Source: Rhynchopus sp. YZ270_cl-10 (lineage: Eukaryota > Euglenozoa > Diplonemea > Diplonemida > Diplonemidae). Taken from it: DNA of 64,000 nucleotides. The position numbers were made by a program, and so were the translations under genes. The stretch spans positions 434,001 through 498,000 of the forward strand of contig OZ037889.1 in the NCBI GenBank assembly GCA_964035575.1, in the 5' to 3' direction. The notes under the pieces were generated by a model that was not told the origin of the DNA, ran no database searches, and saw only the letters and a program-made list of their open reading frames with translations. Shown one piece after another: positions 42,584 to 52,397 of the stretch (positions within the stretch are counted from its first letter, which is position 1; every line of letters starts with the position of its first letter).

Positions 42584-42787
42584 CTTAAATTTGCGGATTT
42601 GCCTGAAGTACAGAAAGTGATCGCGGAGGAACTATGCGCGAGGGTCTTCGAGCAATTTTCTAAATACGACGTGTTTGCGCCTTTTAAAAAAAACATAAAA
42701 TTCACTCATTTCCTGCCCCATTCTGAAAACCCACGGCAGCAGCAGATGGCAGGAACCAATGCATATAGTTTTAAAAAGCATTCATAA
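42584..42787 (+). pseudogene. Coding-like fragment, plus strand, unknown family
   Basis: Open for 67 codons directly after a stop: KFADLPEVQKVIAEELCARV, FEQFSKYDVFAPFKKNIKFT, HFLPHSENPRQQQMAGTNAY. The composition and codon use look like a real protein. No start, no acceptor and no family recognised, so probably a fragment of a gene inserted opposite to the working genes. Confidence 0.5.
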
Positions 42788-43104
42788 AGGTGATAGCGTA
42801 CTGCAAGGTGCGCCATTTTTTTTTTGTAGTTTCGTTTTTCGATTTGGTATCGACAAAATAATGGGCTCTGTATCGCGTTTATTTTATTTTATTTTGAAAA
42901 AGAGAGAGAAAATACCACTGCCCGCTCACTTCCCTTTTCAAAATGAGACAGCTGTAAAGTGTCGTCATATTTGTAGAGTTAGGACAAAAAAAAAAAAAAA
43001 ACGTGCAACCTCCTCCAAAGTCTGTAAGATGGGTAAGCTGGGCCTCCTCACCTTTCACAGAAACAGAAAAAACCAAAAAAAAACACCAAATTTCCTCTCT
43101 CCCA

Positions 43105-45954
43105 CTACTGCAGTTCTTCATGCTCCTCTTCCGGTTCGAGAAGGTCATAGTCTGGCGAGAGGGGGTTGTGGTAGGGCTCTGTCTCTAACCTGACTGCATT
43201 GAGGTTTGGTGGTGGTCCGAAGAGGGAGAGCAGGACGGGGAGGGTGATGACACCGAACCAGAGCCCGAAGCCGATGATGACAGCGAACATGCGGAAGAAG
43301 ACCTTGAAGACGTAGCTCTTTGCGATAAGCAGCGGGATCAACGCCAGGAACGTCGAGAGCCCGCCGTTCATGACGGACGGACCGATCTTCCACAACGCAT
43401 ACGCGGCGCGTTGTGTCCGAGAAGAATACTTATCAGTCGCGCCACTGCTGACCTGCAAAAAACAGTTCGCGATATGAACCGAATAGTCTACCGCCAACCC
43501 CACTGCCAGCACCACACAAACAACCGACACCATATTAATATCGACCCCAACAATAGGCATGAACCCCAAAAGACACACATCCACACACACAATCACCAAC
43601 GTCACAAAGCTCCCCAACAGCAGGTTCCCAGACAAAATAGTGACAAGAACGAACACTGCGCAAGAAGCTATAGCAACATTACGGAACATCTCTCTCATCA
43701 TGACAGCAAAGGACTCCCAAAACACAAAGTACATTGCGTACACGAAGACGCGAGACCCGGGGGGGTTTATAGGTTCAAAGGCGTCGAGAACCTCGCGGTA
43801 TTCCGTCATTGCGTCGACCGCGTTTTGTCCGTTTCCGAAGACTCCGTTCCCGACAGAAAAAACACATTTTGTTGCAATCAGCTTTCTTGTTGCGACGTCT
43901 GTATTATCAAACCGGAGCTTATCAATGTGGTTGCCTGCAGAGGGCGGGCCTGACGTTGGGTCTAAGTACAGATTTAAAAAATGGTAGAAATAGCGGGGCT
44001 CCACTATGAGATACGATGCGTCGAGGGTGACGTTCCCTGGGGATATTTGCGCGACCCACGCGGAGAGGTCGTGCAGGAAGCAGGAGCGTTGTCCGAGGGG
44101 GCTCGTCCAGCGCACGGAGGAGGCTGTTGCGTACTCGAGGTAAAGATTCTTCTGGAAGGCAGGGTAGTCGGCGACACCCATAGTGAAGAACCCCAGCGGC
44201 GCTGACTGGCCAGTGAAGTACTCATCGCGGAGCGACAGCGCAACAGCGAGATCGGCGTCGTCAGGAATGAACCATTCGCGGTTGAAGTTCATCTTGACCT
44301 CAGTGCACCCCCACACACCGATGCCCAGTAGTATTGAGGACAGTATCAGCACTGCGAGCTTCCCAGGAATGCTCCCCAATGTGATCCGTGGCAGGTAGGT
44401 GCCAATGACCTGAGCGAAGACAGGTCGGGTGGACTCCTTCCAAGGCTTCTTCTTGGGCGCATTGTCCTCTGTGGCCTTCGCGTCTGGGTTGTTGCGGCAT
44501 TTGATGCCACACCACCCGCTCTCCTCGTTGACAGTGACGCAGCAGCAGCAGTCCGCACGGTTGTTGTCCTGCCGCTTCGAGTCGAGGTACGCAATGGCGA
44601 CGAAGAAGGTGCACTGAAAAGCAAAGTCAAAGAAAAGCCCGAAGACAGCATATGCACAGAACGTCTGCAGTGCAGGCAACACTGTCGACGCGCCCACGGC
44701 AAACGCAACAACGTCCGTCAGCGATGTGATGGTGATCGACGGCCCCGCATGCTTCATCGACAGGATCATCCGCGTACGCATATTCTTCACATGCGCATGG
44801 TCCCACCACGAATCCATAATGACAAACGTATCATCCACACCCACACCCAGCAATACAAGGATCAACACCTGCACTACTCTATTAAACTTGATACCGCAGT
44901 ACCAGCAGAAGCCGTAGGACGATATTGTTGCCAGCCCAACGGAGACGACACTGGCAAGGCCGAGCATTGAGTGTGAGTACTTCAACCGCCCACGGGAGAG
45001 CACGAACTGCGAATACACGATAAGCAGAACATAGCCGATGATCAGCGAGTTTACGTCTTTCTGTGTTGCCTCCTGTCCAGTATCCTCGGTCTCGGACTCG
45101 CTGTTGGTTGCGGTTGTGGTCATGAGTGCGGCGGCCATGCCTTGGATGTAGTCGGACTTCACAAACTCTGTGATGACACGTTCAAACTCTGCTGAAAGCT
45201 CATCAGGGTGTTCACCTTTGCGTATCTTGGGGCGGTTGTTGAAGGAGTAGATGAGACGAGTAATCTTGGCAGACAGGATCGCCCCGGACGCATCCTTTAC
45301 GGTACCTTCAAGGTAAAACTGCAGAGGCGGGCCGGATGGGCTGTAGTCTCTCCAGTTTTCATTAATGCGAGCTTTGATCGCTAGGTCAGACGGCGGCGCA
45401 ACGTGAACCGGAAATGTTGTGTTCTCAAAGAAACGGAGAATTCCTCCTACAGGCTTGCACGCATCGAACTGCCTTACGCAAACAGTAGGGTAGTTGAGGT
45501 ACATTCCTTCTGCCATTCCAGCGGCAACGTTTTGTATGTGGTGATCTATTAGGGCCAGCAATTTGAGGTTGTTCTGTGTCAGGATGTCACCCAGCTCTGA
45601 GACGAAGTAGATCTGCAGTGCGCGTGGGTCTTTCTCGAAGATGGCGTCGATCACTTCACGTTCCTCGACTGCGCGGCTGTCCTTTGGGGAGAAGAGCGCA
45701 CTCTCGTCTTGCTCCTCTTCGAACATCCATATCCCATTCGCAAGAACCACAGCAAGCAGCACCACAGCCAGGATCACCACCTTAGGATTGTCGACCACCC
45801 GGATTGTCAGCTTCTCGAAGAACGCTTCAACCTTACGGTTGACAAACAGTGAGATAGCAAGCACGATGTTCGGCTTCTCCTCAGGAGGTGGCGGTGTGGT
45901 TTCCCCCTTCATCGAACCATTCTGCGACGCAACCTGAGTCGTATTAGTCTCCAT
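43105..45954 (-). CDS. Patched-domain (RND/sterol-sensing) membrane protein
   Basis: 949 residues, single exon. An acceptor CTTTTCCTATTCAG ends 18 nt before the ATG. Architecture of the Patched/NPC1/PTCHD group: TM1 near 58-77 (VVILAVVLLAVVLANGIWMF), a first ectodomain, five TM forming the sterol-sensing domain (YVLLIVYSQFVLSRGRL to AFAVGASTVLPALQTFCAYA) with GVGVDDTFVIMDSWW (TM4 acidic residues of RND pumps), a Cys-rich cytosolic loop, TM7, a second ectodomain, and a C-terminal TM cluster with AVGLAVDYSVHIANCFL, the second RND motif, and GPSVMNGGLSTFLALIPLL. Both proton-relay Asp are present, so transport activity is plausible. It most resembles PTCHD3-type proteins; sterol or lipid transport is an inference. 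Confidence 0.92.
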   Translation of the reverse strand: METNTTQVASQNGSMKGETTPPPPEEKPNIVLAISLFVNRKVEAFFEKLTIRVVDNPKVVILAVVLLAVVLANGIWMFEEEQDESALFSPKDSRAVEEREVIDAIFEKDPRALQIYFVSELGDILTQNNLKLLALIDHHIQNVAAGMAEGMYLNYPTVCVRQFDACKPVGGILRFFENTTFPVHVAPPSDLAIKARINENWRDYSPSGPPLQFYLEGTVKDASGAILSAKITRLIYSFNNRPKIRKGEHPDELSAEFERVITEFVKSDYIQGMAAALMTTTATNSESETEDTGQEATQKDVNSLIIGYVLLIVYSQFVLSRGRLKYSHSMLGLASVVSVGLATISSYGFCWYCGIKFNRVVQVLILVLLGVGVDDTFVIMDSWWDHAHVKNMRTRMILSMKHAGPSITITSLTDVVAFAVGASTVLPALQTFCAYAVFGLFFDFAFQCTFFVAIAYLDSKRQDNNRADCCCCVTVNEESGWCGIKCRNNPDAKATEDNAPKKKPWKESTRPVFAQVIGTYLPRITLGSIPGKLAVLILSSILLGIGVWGCTEVKMNFNREWFIPDDADLAVALSLRDEYFTGQSAPLGFFTMGVADYPAFQKNLYLEYATASSVRWTSPLGQRSCFLHDLSAWVAQISPGNVTLDASYLIVEPRYFYHFLNLYLDPTSGPPSAGNHIDKLRFDNTDVATRKLIATKCVFSVGNGVFGNGQNAVDAMTEYREVLDAFEPINPPGSRVFVYAMYFVFWESFAVMMREMFRNVAIASCAVFVLVTILSGNLLLGSFVTLVIVCVDVCLLGFMPIVGVDINMVSVVCVVLAVGLAVDYSVHIANCFLQVSSGATDKYSSRTQRAAYALWKIGPSVMNGGLSTFLALIPLLIAKSYVFKVFFRMFAVIIGFGLWFGVITLPVLLSLFGPPPNLNAVRLETEPYHNPLSPDYDLLEPEEEHEELQ

Positions 45955-45972
45955 TTGAACGTTGTTTGTCCA

Positions 45973-45992
45973 CTGAATAGGAAAAGAAGCTG
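45973..45992 (-). promoter_or_regulatory. Predicted splice acceptor of the Patched-like gene
   Basis: Minus strand TTCTTTTCCTATTCAG, 18 nt before the ATG. It is the same pattern as at other genes of the cluster. Confidence 0.5.
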
Positions 45993-46200
45993 CAAGTCAA
46001 TGCAATTTCTAAAAAGAACCTAAAAAAAAATCTGGTGCATTTGGTGAAAATCTGGTGGTTAAGAAAAAAAATCCAGAAAATGATCGGGGGGGTGAGTGAG
46101 GAGGAGTGGAGAGGAAGAATAGAGGAGGGGGTGGGTTACATTGCTTTCTTGGATAGAGATACAATTTCTTCTAAATGTCTATAAATTTAAAAAAAAGAAA

Positions 46201-46348
46201 ATTTGGAATGAATCTAAGCCTCACGCTAAAGTCACCTCCAAAAACAATTATAATTGAACTAAAAAAAAAGTGAAGTTGATAGTGCAACTGCCTTTGGGAC
46301 GCAGGCACTATGACACTCCGCGGGTTATCAAAACCCCGGAGTGTTGCA
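46201..46348 (+). repeat. Family A and family D repeats
   Basis: 46201-46237: GAATGAATCTAAGCCTCACG, CTAAAGTCACCTCC. 46271-46348: GAAGTTGATAGTGCAACTGC, CTTTGGGACGCAGGCACTAT, then an extra hairpin GACACTCCGCGGGTTATCAA / AACCCCGGAGTGTT. A similar longer form is at 55427-55520. Confidence 0.75.
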
Positions 46349-46461
46349 TTTGGGAGGTGCTAAAAAGAGAGGACAGCAAATCTACATATAAAACCCCCCC
46401 TCCCTGATGTATTTCTGGTGGATGTTCCCAATAAAAAATTTCCATCTGTTTTTTGCATCTT

Positions 46462-47763
46462 TCACTCAAAATCCTCATCACTGTAGTTTGGGACCCCTTC
46501 TTCCAGAATCTCCTCCTCAACCGCAGCTAGCGCAGACTGTGCGGCACTACGACCCACCACCCTCACTGGGTCAACAACACCAACCGCCCCTGCAGGAAGC
46601 ACTGGCACCGTATCCTGCAACGCTCCGTCACTCGTTGCTATGGACGCGGGGGAGAACTCCGGTATTTCGGGTGTACTTGGTGGGTCTCCTCCTCCTCCTC
46701 CTCCTCCTCCTCCTCGAACCGCTTCAACCCTCTTTTCCACCTCCTTTTCCACCGTCACAGTCTTCCCTTTGCCCCCTTTTCCCCCCTTCGCCACTACCGC
46801 ACACACTGCTCCTGCCACCAACACAAACAACGACCCATGCGCCTCTACCCCTTCAGGTGACACTCCCCCTCCCCCTCCACCTCCCACTTCACCCCCAGGG
46901 GTCAGACAACGTCGTACGGGAGGGTTGCTTCTCTTTCTCCGTCTGGGCTTGCCTTGGGAGAGGGTCGGGCAAGGGGGAACTTCGAGGGGCACAACACGAC
47001 TGCCGTAGCGTCGGGTGTGCTCTTCTTCGATGAGCGCGACAATCTTGTGGGTGTTGTGTTCGAGCTGTTGGAGGAGCGAGATTTGGTGTTCGAAGACGTT
47101 TTGTGCGAGGGTGGGGTTGCTGTTAGAACCTCCGGTACAGCAGGAGGCGACGGTGAGATGCCCAACCTCTGCATATTTTGCACACAACGCATGAAGACTC
47201 GCAAGCTGCCCCGCCGTTTCTTGACGGATAAACGCTGCAACCGAAACCTCCGGATGCAACCCTGCCTGCGGTTCTACCACCCCCCCTCTCTGCACACCCC
47301 CTACCTTAGCATTGTACGGCCCAACACATGACAACTTCAACGAAAACACCGCCTCACACAACGCTGTCCCATACGAATCCTTCAACACCACCTCTCTTCG
47401 ATGCAAAATGCAGTTCAACGTAGAAGCGTTCTCCCCATCACCTAAAGGTAAACTCTCGGAACACAATACAGTTCGCTCCGCAGCTCCATGCTCAGCAAAC
47501 AATACACATCGCAGCTCCAACGGGAGATGCGAATGAAGCACAGAAGGAACCGCTTCGAATAGACAGGTTTTCCCGCGTTCTACGAGGATGTCGGTTTGGC
47601 TAGATGGTCCGTCACTGCGTACAGCGATATACAGAGTAGGAAAATCCCACAGTCGGAACGCACATTGTACATTCCCTTCGGGGAGTGGGACAAAGAAGCG
47701 TCCGACACTATGAAGCTGCACTTCAAAGTTGTAGAGGTGTGATGAGGGTGAAGGGGTGGTCAT
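46462..47763 (-). CDS. C2-like domain protein with low-complexity C-terminal half
   Basis: 433 residues, single exon. The N-terminal 150 residues (SHLYNFEVQLHSVGRFFVPL, PEGNVQCAFRLWDFPTLYIA, .., SYGTALCEAVFSLKLSCVGP) have the beta-sandwich pattern of a C2-type domain as found in ciliary and centriolar proteins; the call is tentative. A helical part follows (NVFEHQISLLQQLEHNTHKIVALIEEEHTRRYG), then basic (PRRRKRSN) and Gly-rich stretches, one hydrophobic segment (SLFVLVAGAVCAVVA), a second Gly run encoded by (TCC)n, and an acidic end (NYSDEDFE). A role in the flagellum or in membrane binding is only a guess. Confidence 0.5.
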   Translation of the reverse strand: MTTPSPSSHLYNFEVQLHSVGRFFVPLPEGNVQCAFRLWDFPTLYIAVRSDGPSSQTDILVERGKTCLFEAVPSVLHSHLPLELRCVLFAEHGAAERTVLCSESLPLGDGENASTLNCILHRREVVLKDSYGTALCEAVFSLKLSCVGPYNAKVGGVQRGGVVEPQAGLHPEVSVAAFIRQETAGQLASLHALCAKYAEVGHLTVASCCTGGSNSNPTLAQNVFEHQISLLQQLEHNTHKIVALIEEEHTRRYGSRVVPLEVPPCPTLSQGKPRRRKRSNPPVRRCLTPGGEVGGGGGGGVSPEGVEAHGSLFVLVAGAVCAVVAKGGKGGKGKTVTVEKEVEKRVEAVRGGGGGGGGGDPPSTPEIPEFSPASIATSDGALQDTVPVLPAGAVGVVDPVRVVGRSAAQSALAAVEEEILEEGVPNYSDEDFE

Positions 47764-47892
47764 GTGTCCAAGGGGGGAGAGATGGTAGTGAGATTGTTAA
47801 ATATGTGTTGGTATTGAAGGAGGGCGAAGAAGGGGGAGGGGGGGGAGAGTCCTGTTGGGTGTGAAATGTTTCGGGGGGTTGTGAAAGAAAAA

Positions 47893-48005
47893 GTTGGCAT
47901 GAAATACAAAAAGCCCTCTCATGACAGTGTACCTTGGTACAAATGACCGGCTGTACCGGGGGGTGGATATTCAGTCTTGCATCTATTTCGTGGTTTTACA
48001 TCTGA
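47893..48005 (+). repeat. Dispersed repeat, family C
   Basis: GTTGGCATGAAATACAAAAA, GCCCTCTCATGACAGTGTAC, CTTGGTACAAATGACCGGCT, GTACCGGGGGGTGGATATTC, .., TTTCGTGGTTTTACATCTGA. Confidence 0.85.
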
Positions 48006-48440
48006 AATTTTTTTTTGTGAGATTGGTGTTAACTCCCTCATGCTTAGTCAGATTGATCACATTCGGTATCGAGACTTACGCTTCACGAAGGGCAAGCAAG
48101 ATTGTTCCATCAGTCAAGAAGTCTGGTGTGGAAAAGTGGCGAAGCACCACTGGTCTTGAGACCTTCAACATCCTACCGGATCAGGTGGGCAACTAAGTAC
48201 ACCCGGAGTTTCTCGAAGGCACATCGCAACTGGGATCACTGGAAGGGCCACATCTTGCGACGGCGGTGCTTGGAACGAGGTTTCAAAGAGAGAAAAATGA
48301 TGAAGAGGACGATACGAAGACCATTTCTTCGAAGGCAGATCTGAAGAACGGCGCTGTGCTCGCCGGAGATGAAAAAACTAATGTGCAACTGTACTACGAT
48401 ATTTTTTTCGCAGAGTTTTATCCGCACAGCATCTGCGCAG
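48006..48440 (+). pseudogene. Decayed coding sequence, plus strand, unknown family
   Basis: Protein-like content in plus orientation: DHIRYRDLRFTKGKQDCSIS, YTRSFSKAHRNWDHWKGHIL, KTISSKADLKNGAVLAGDEK, VQLYYDIFFAEFYPHSICAG. No intact frame spans it. Host gene or mobile-element origin cannot be told. It lies between a family C repeat and the hAT-like element at 48584. Confidence 0.5.
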
Positions 48441-48583
48441 GTAAAACTGAACGGCACAGAGAGAGAAACCCATTGACTAGAAATACAAAGTCCTCTCATG
48501 ACAATGTACCATGGTACATGAGTGCCCCGAGTGGGAATCAAAATGTTCCTCTGAAGAAAAAAATTGAAAATGGTAGGTTTGGG

Positions 48584-49247
48584 CAGGGATTACGCAGCTC
48601 CCCCAAAAATAAAAAAAGTACGTATGGATTTTCAACACGTACAATTCTAAGCAAAAACAATTAAAAACCGCGCGCGCTTCGCGCGCGCTCTCCCTGACAA
48701 AGTTGGTTGAGAAGGGGTGTGAAAGTTCGAAGAACTGGAGAAATCATCAGTCATGGCACCCAAATGTTCCTGGCGAAGCCACGGTACGCAACATTTCTTA
48801 AAAATCTTGACATAAAATGGCACTTTCGTTGGTAACTATGGTCCAGTTCCGTAAACTTTACTTCCATATTTTGCTAAAACGAAAGTTTCTGGCGAAGCCA
48901 CGGTACGTAACATTTCTAAAAATTGCGCTTAAAATTGCCTATTATGTCATGGGAAGGGTGTATTGCAATCTAGCGCCGCAGGCGCACGGTACGCTACTTT
49001 TTTTCTTTCGCCATGCTGCATGCTCCTTTTTCGGTAAAATAGAAAATTGTCTCCTACAAATAGAATTCTGTAGGGGGTAGGTGAGAGGTGGGGGCGGAGC
49101 CCCACTCCTCACCTACCCCACCCCAGCCCCAATCCAAAACCCAAATTACCTACGTATGGACACGTATGGACACGTATGGATTCCACCTTTTCAAAAACAA
49201 TTCACGTATGGATTTCCATACGTTCCACACGTGGAGCGTAATCCCTG
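48584..49247 (+). mobile_element. hAT-like non-autonomous element, copy 1
   Basis: 664 bp with 12-bp perfect ends CAGGGATTACGC / GCGTAATCCCTG and an 8-bp target duplication GGTTTGGG at 48576-48583 and 49248-49255. Inside: palindrome GCGCGCGCTTCGCGCGCGC, three GGCGAAGCCACGGTACG-type units, CGCCGCAGGCGCACGGTACG, and CGTATGGACACGTATGGA units. No transposase. It is almost identical to the inverted copy at 58520-59167, so recently active. Confidence 0.95.
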
Positions 49248-49255
49248 GGTTTGGG

Positions 49256-51558
49256 GAATGTATCAGAGGAAAAGGGAAGGAGAACATCATTTAATTTGTA
49301 ACAGTTTTCAAGATTTTATTTTTGAAAAAGAAAACATTTTTTTTTCCGACAAAACCAAAGTGAAAAAAAAGGGGGGGAGAGGAAGAAGAGAGAGAAAAAA
49401 ATAAAACAAAAAAATATGCGGGGTATGAGTGTGTGGCAGGTCTTGTCCAATGCAAGCACTTTAACGCCATCAGCACTTTCCGCAACCAACCCTGTATCCT
49501 TTTCAACCCCCCCAATCCCCTTCCTAGACATAGTTTTTAAGCACCCCACCAAGGAAACCGAAAAAAACTTCGAGAGAACCGAGACGGAAAAAAAAATATT
49601 TTTTTATTCGGTACCCCCTACGTTGATGCACCCTATATATTAATTAATTTCGTTGCAGAGCAAAAGGGACAACGAACCACTTAGCCAGAGAGCGGGGCTA
49701 CCCCTTTAAGGCACTCTGTAGCCAGAATGTACCTCCAAAAGGAGTTCCGTCGCAATGCACAAAATAATAAAATAAAACCACCCTCACGATCCAAACGAAA
49801 AATGCACAAAATAGAAACCTGACTTCAGGATACAATGGTAAGAAACAAGAAATAAAACAATAGTAGTTATGATGCAAGCACCTCTGACTGACGTACAACC
49901 CCAGATGAAAGCATACGTATCCTGCAGGCAATAAAATAACACAAAGGTACGGGAAAAAAAACCTTGTCCATACCCCCTTAAGTCTGAACGGGGGCAGGTA
50001 CACAACCGCTCGTTGGCCGGCAGCCCACCTTCCGTTGAAGAATTGTGAGCTTACAGTACACCGGGTTTAACTTGCATTTTGGGGCAGGGACGTTTACCCC
50101 CCTGAGGACAAAACAAAATAGTCCCGCATACCCCCATCCACTTGAGGAACTACAAGCGGCACACTTCGTCCCTCTGTGGCAAGGCATAGGTAGCCCTTGG
50201 TCTGCCCCCGGGAAACGGGGAAAAAAAGAAAACAATACTTCCCCGGTTTATCGCAAGGTCGTGTGCTGTGAAGAAAATGTAATCGTGCTGACACCTCTGA
50301 TGCAGACACTGTCTGTGGGGGGAAAACAACAAGCTAGCGGGGTACCAATCCCATTGTTTCTTTTATTTTTCTTTTTTTTTTCTTTTTGCTTTTTTTTAAC
50401 CCCCAAACCGGTTTTCCCGGTTTTCAAAACCGGTAAATCGGCATATTAAACTCCCCTGATTTAATTTCCCTTTTTTTTTTTGTGTCAAGAACTTGAACTA
50501 CGGGGCAGTCCGCTGCCATGTGCAAAAAAAATAAAATAAAAAATTTCCGAGAGCAGAAGGAAGAGCTTAAGTTTAGTGGGCTTACTTTGGGGTCTCTATA
50601 CACTTAAAGACTGAGGCGCATGATTTCCCAAGAAGCTTAAACATAAACTAATATGTTGGTTTCTTCTTTTTTTTTTGACGACACACCAAGACATGACACA
50701 AAAAAAAAATGAAAACAAAGTCAAACAAAAAGCTAGCAACATTAACGCCCCTCTTAGGGAGGGCTCACACTCGTCGTTTAAGGTTTCTTTAAAAAAACAA
50801 CAACAACAACAACAACGGGAAAATATATACTGAAGAGGATGACACAAGCGTCCTCTCTTCGTTCTTTTCTCTCTCTTCCGGTTCTCCTGTTCTTTTACTT
50901 CTGGCGTATTATCGTGAAAGGGCCTGCGCGTAAGACACACATTTCCAATGCACACACAAAAAAATATTAAATGTCATTTTGATCTAACCCACCCACCCCC
51001 CTGCTACCAAGATTATCGTTTTTTTTTTTCTTCAACGGTTTGAAGGCTTTTGCATCTTTTTTTTTATAAACCCTCCCTCAATCCACCCCACAAATTACAA
51101 ACCAGATTATTAAAAGAGGCCTCACCCTAGTCACCAGGTCGTGGGATGGACCTAAAACTGCACCCGGGGGGGGTCCTTTCGCGGCACTTCCTCCAGAAAC
51201 CCTGTGAAGGTCTTGCCCTGAGGGTAAAAAGTGCCGGGATGGCTAACCCTGGGGAAACGAAGGTGGTCACACACTGTGGAGGTACACACCCGATCCTTGA
51301 GGCAACACTACACCTAGGTGTCCGTCCACCACTGTAGCCAGGACACCTCCCCGAGGCTCTTTTGCAATGAGAATATTAACCAAAAAACCCACACCAAGTT
51401 GTGACTCTCACTCACACCTCTGGCGGGCACTTCAGCACGCGCCTGTAAGGGTTGCCCTGATTCATCTTCCCAGTAAGTGGCGAATGCTGCCTGAGTGAAA
51501 ATAAAAGAGGGGGTAAAAGAAGGGGGAAATAAAAAAGGAAAGGTGGGGGTATGGGGAC
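49256..51558. other. Gene-free stretch
   Basis: No gene seen. Family E copy at 49861-49906 (GATGCAAGCACCTCTGACTG); (AAC)n at 50796-50816. A plus-strand open stretch 51146-51337 (63 codons, MDLKLHPGGVLSRHFLQKPC..) shares its first 55 bases loosely with minus-strand 8433-8385, so it is more likely a repeat than a gene. Confidence 0.5.
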
Positions 51559-51684
51559 AGGCATATTGCTAAGTGCCGTTTTGCCTTTTTTTGGGCCAAA
51601 AAAAAGGTCGTCGGTCAGCTTTCAACCCGGAAAGTGCTGTCACGGTTTGCCTTTTTCCACTTCGGCACAGTTAGCAATATGCCT
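51559..51684. mobile_element. 126-bp foldback element
   Basis: Ends AGGCATATTGCTAAGTGCCG and CGGCACAGTTAGCAATATGCCT pair over about 20 bases with one small bulge. Probably a MITE. The target duplication is not clear. Confidence 0.7.
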
Positions 51685-51971
51685 ATGAGGGAATGGTGAT
51701 TACCGTTAAAAATTGCAACCACGCTGCGTTTGCTTCTCAAACAACAAAAAAAGGGGGGGACACATGGCCACACCACATTTACCCCCTTTTTTTTGGAATA
51801 TTTTTAGAATAATAAAAAGCAAAAATTGCCCACCCTCTCAGGGGATGGGCAGGTTGCTTTATCTAGCCCCTCGGAGCCACTGCGGTCAAAGCGAGGGGAG
51901 TTTTTTTTCAAGAAAAACTTTGCAAGGTGAGTATGCTTCGTATGCACACATATCACAAAGAGAGAGAACAA

Positions 51972-52111
51972 GAAAAGTTTATACAGTGGTTAAAGAAAGT
52001 TCCGCCTAAAGTAATTTCCGCCATCGATTTCAATTCCGCCATTAGTTTAGGCGTAAACTTTCTTTAACCACTGTAAGATGACCCTAAGCCTCTCGTGATT
52101 AGTCACCTTTA
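51972..52111 (+). repeat. Hairpin repeat, family A, split by a mobile element
   Basis: Left part GAAAAGTTTATA, right part TAAGATGACCCTAAGCCTCT, CGTGATTAGTCACCTTT. Removing 51984-52073 and one TA restores the normal order seen at 63899-63938. Confidence 0.85.
51984..52073. mobile_element. 90-bp mariner-like MITE
   Basis: Arms CAGTGGTTAAAGAAAGTT / AACTTTCTTTAACCACTG are perfect, extended by CGCCTAAA / TTTAGGCG. Flanked by TA on both sides (51982-51983, 52074-52075), the Tc1/mariner signature. The unbroken family A copies show the empty site with one TA. Centre contains TTCCGCC repeated. Confidence 0.9.
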
Positions 52112-52160
52112 AAAAAAAAAAAGTAAGCGTCTAACTTCATAACCCATATTATATCTTAGA

Positions 52161-52397
52161 CATACATGTTGGTACGTACGTAAAACGCGCAAAAATAATA
52201 AAAAAACGCGCAAAATAATCAAAAAATGTTTTTAATAAAAAACGTCACAAAAACGTAACAAAAATATTATTTTTGCTGTAATGTTGTATTAAAAAGTGAT
52301 TATTTTGATTATTTTTGAAAAACGTAGTACGTTTTTGTGTTTTTTGTACGTTTTTTGCGCGTTTTTTGCGCGTTTTACGTACGTACCAACATGTATG
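52161..52397. mobile_element. 237-bp inverted-repeat element (MITE-like)
   Basis: Perfect long ends CATACATGTTGGTACGTACG, TAAAACGCGC / GCGCGTTTTA, CGTACGTACCAACATGTATG, flanked by CTTAGA at 52155-52160 and at 52398-52403. Interior AT-rich with AAAACGCGCAAAA and ACGTTTTT units. Superfamily not clear from a 6-bp duplication. Confidence 0.8.

Larger units (their letters stand above)
41922..43104. other. Intergenic with repeat C and a coding-like fragment
   Basis: Contains the family C copy 42083-42200 and the plus-strand coding fragment 42584-42787 (separate entries). The remaining sequence is low-complexity without a gene. Confidence 0.5.

Noticed and set aside
46680-46720. (CTC)n run as a separate repeat feature
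   Set aside because: It codes the Gly run of the C2-like protein on the minus strand, in frame.
51146-51337. A 63-codon plus-strand open stretch (MDLKLHPGGVLS..)
   Set aside because: Its beginning loosely matches a block at 8385-8433, so it is more likely a repeat; no family recognised.
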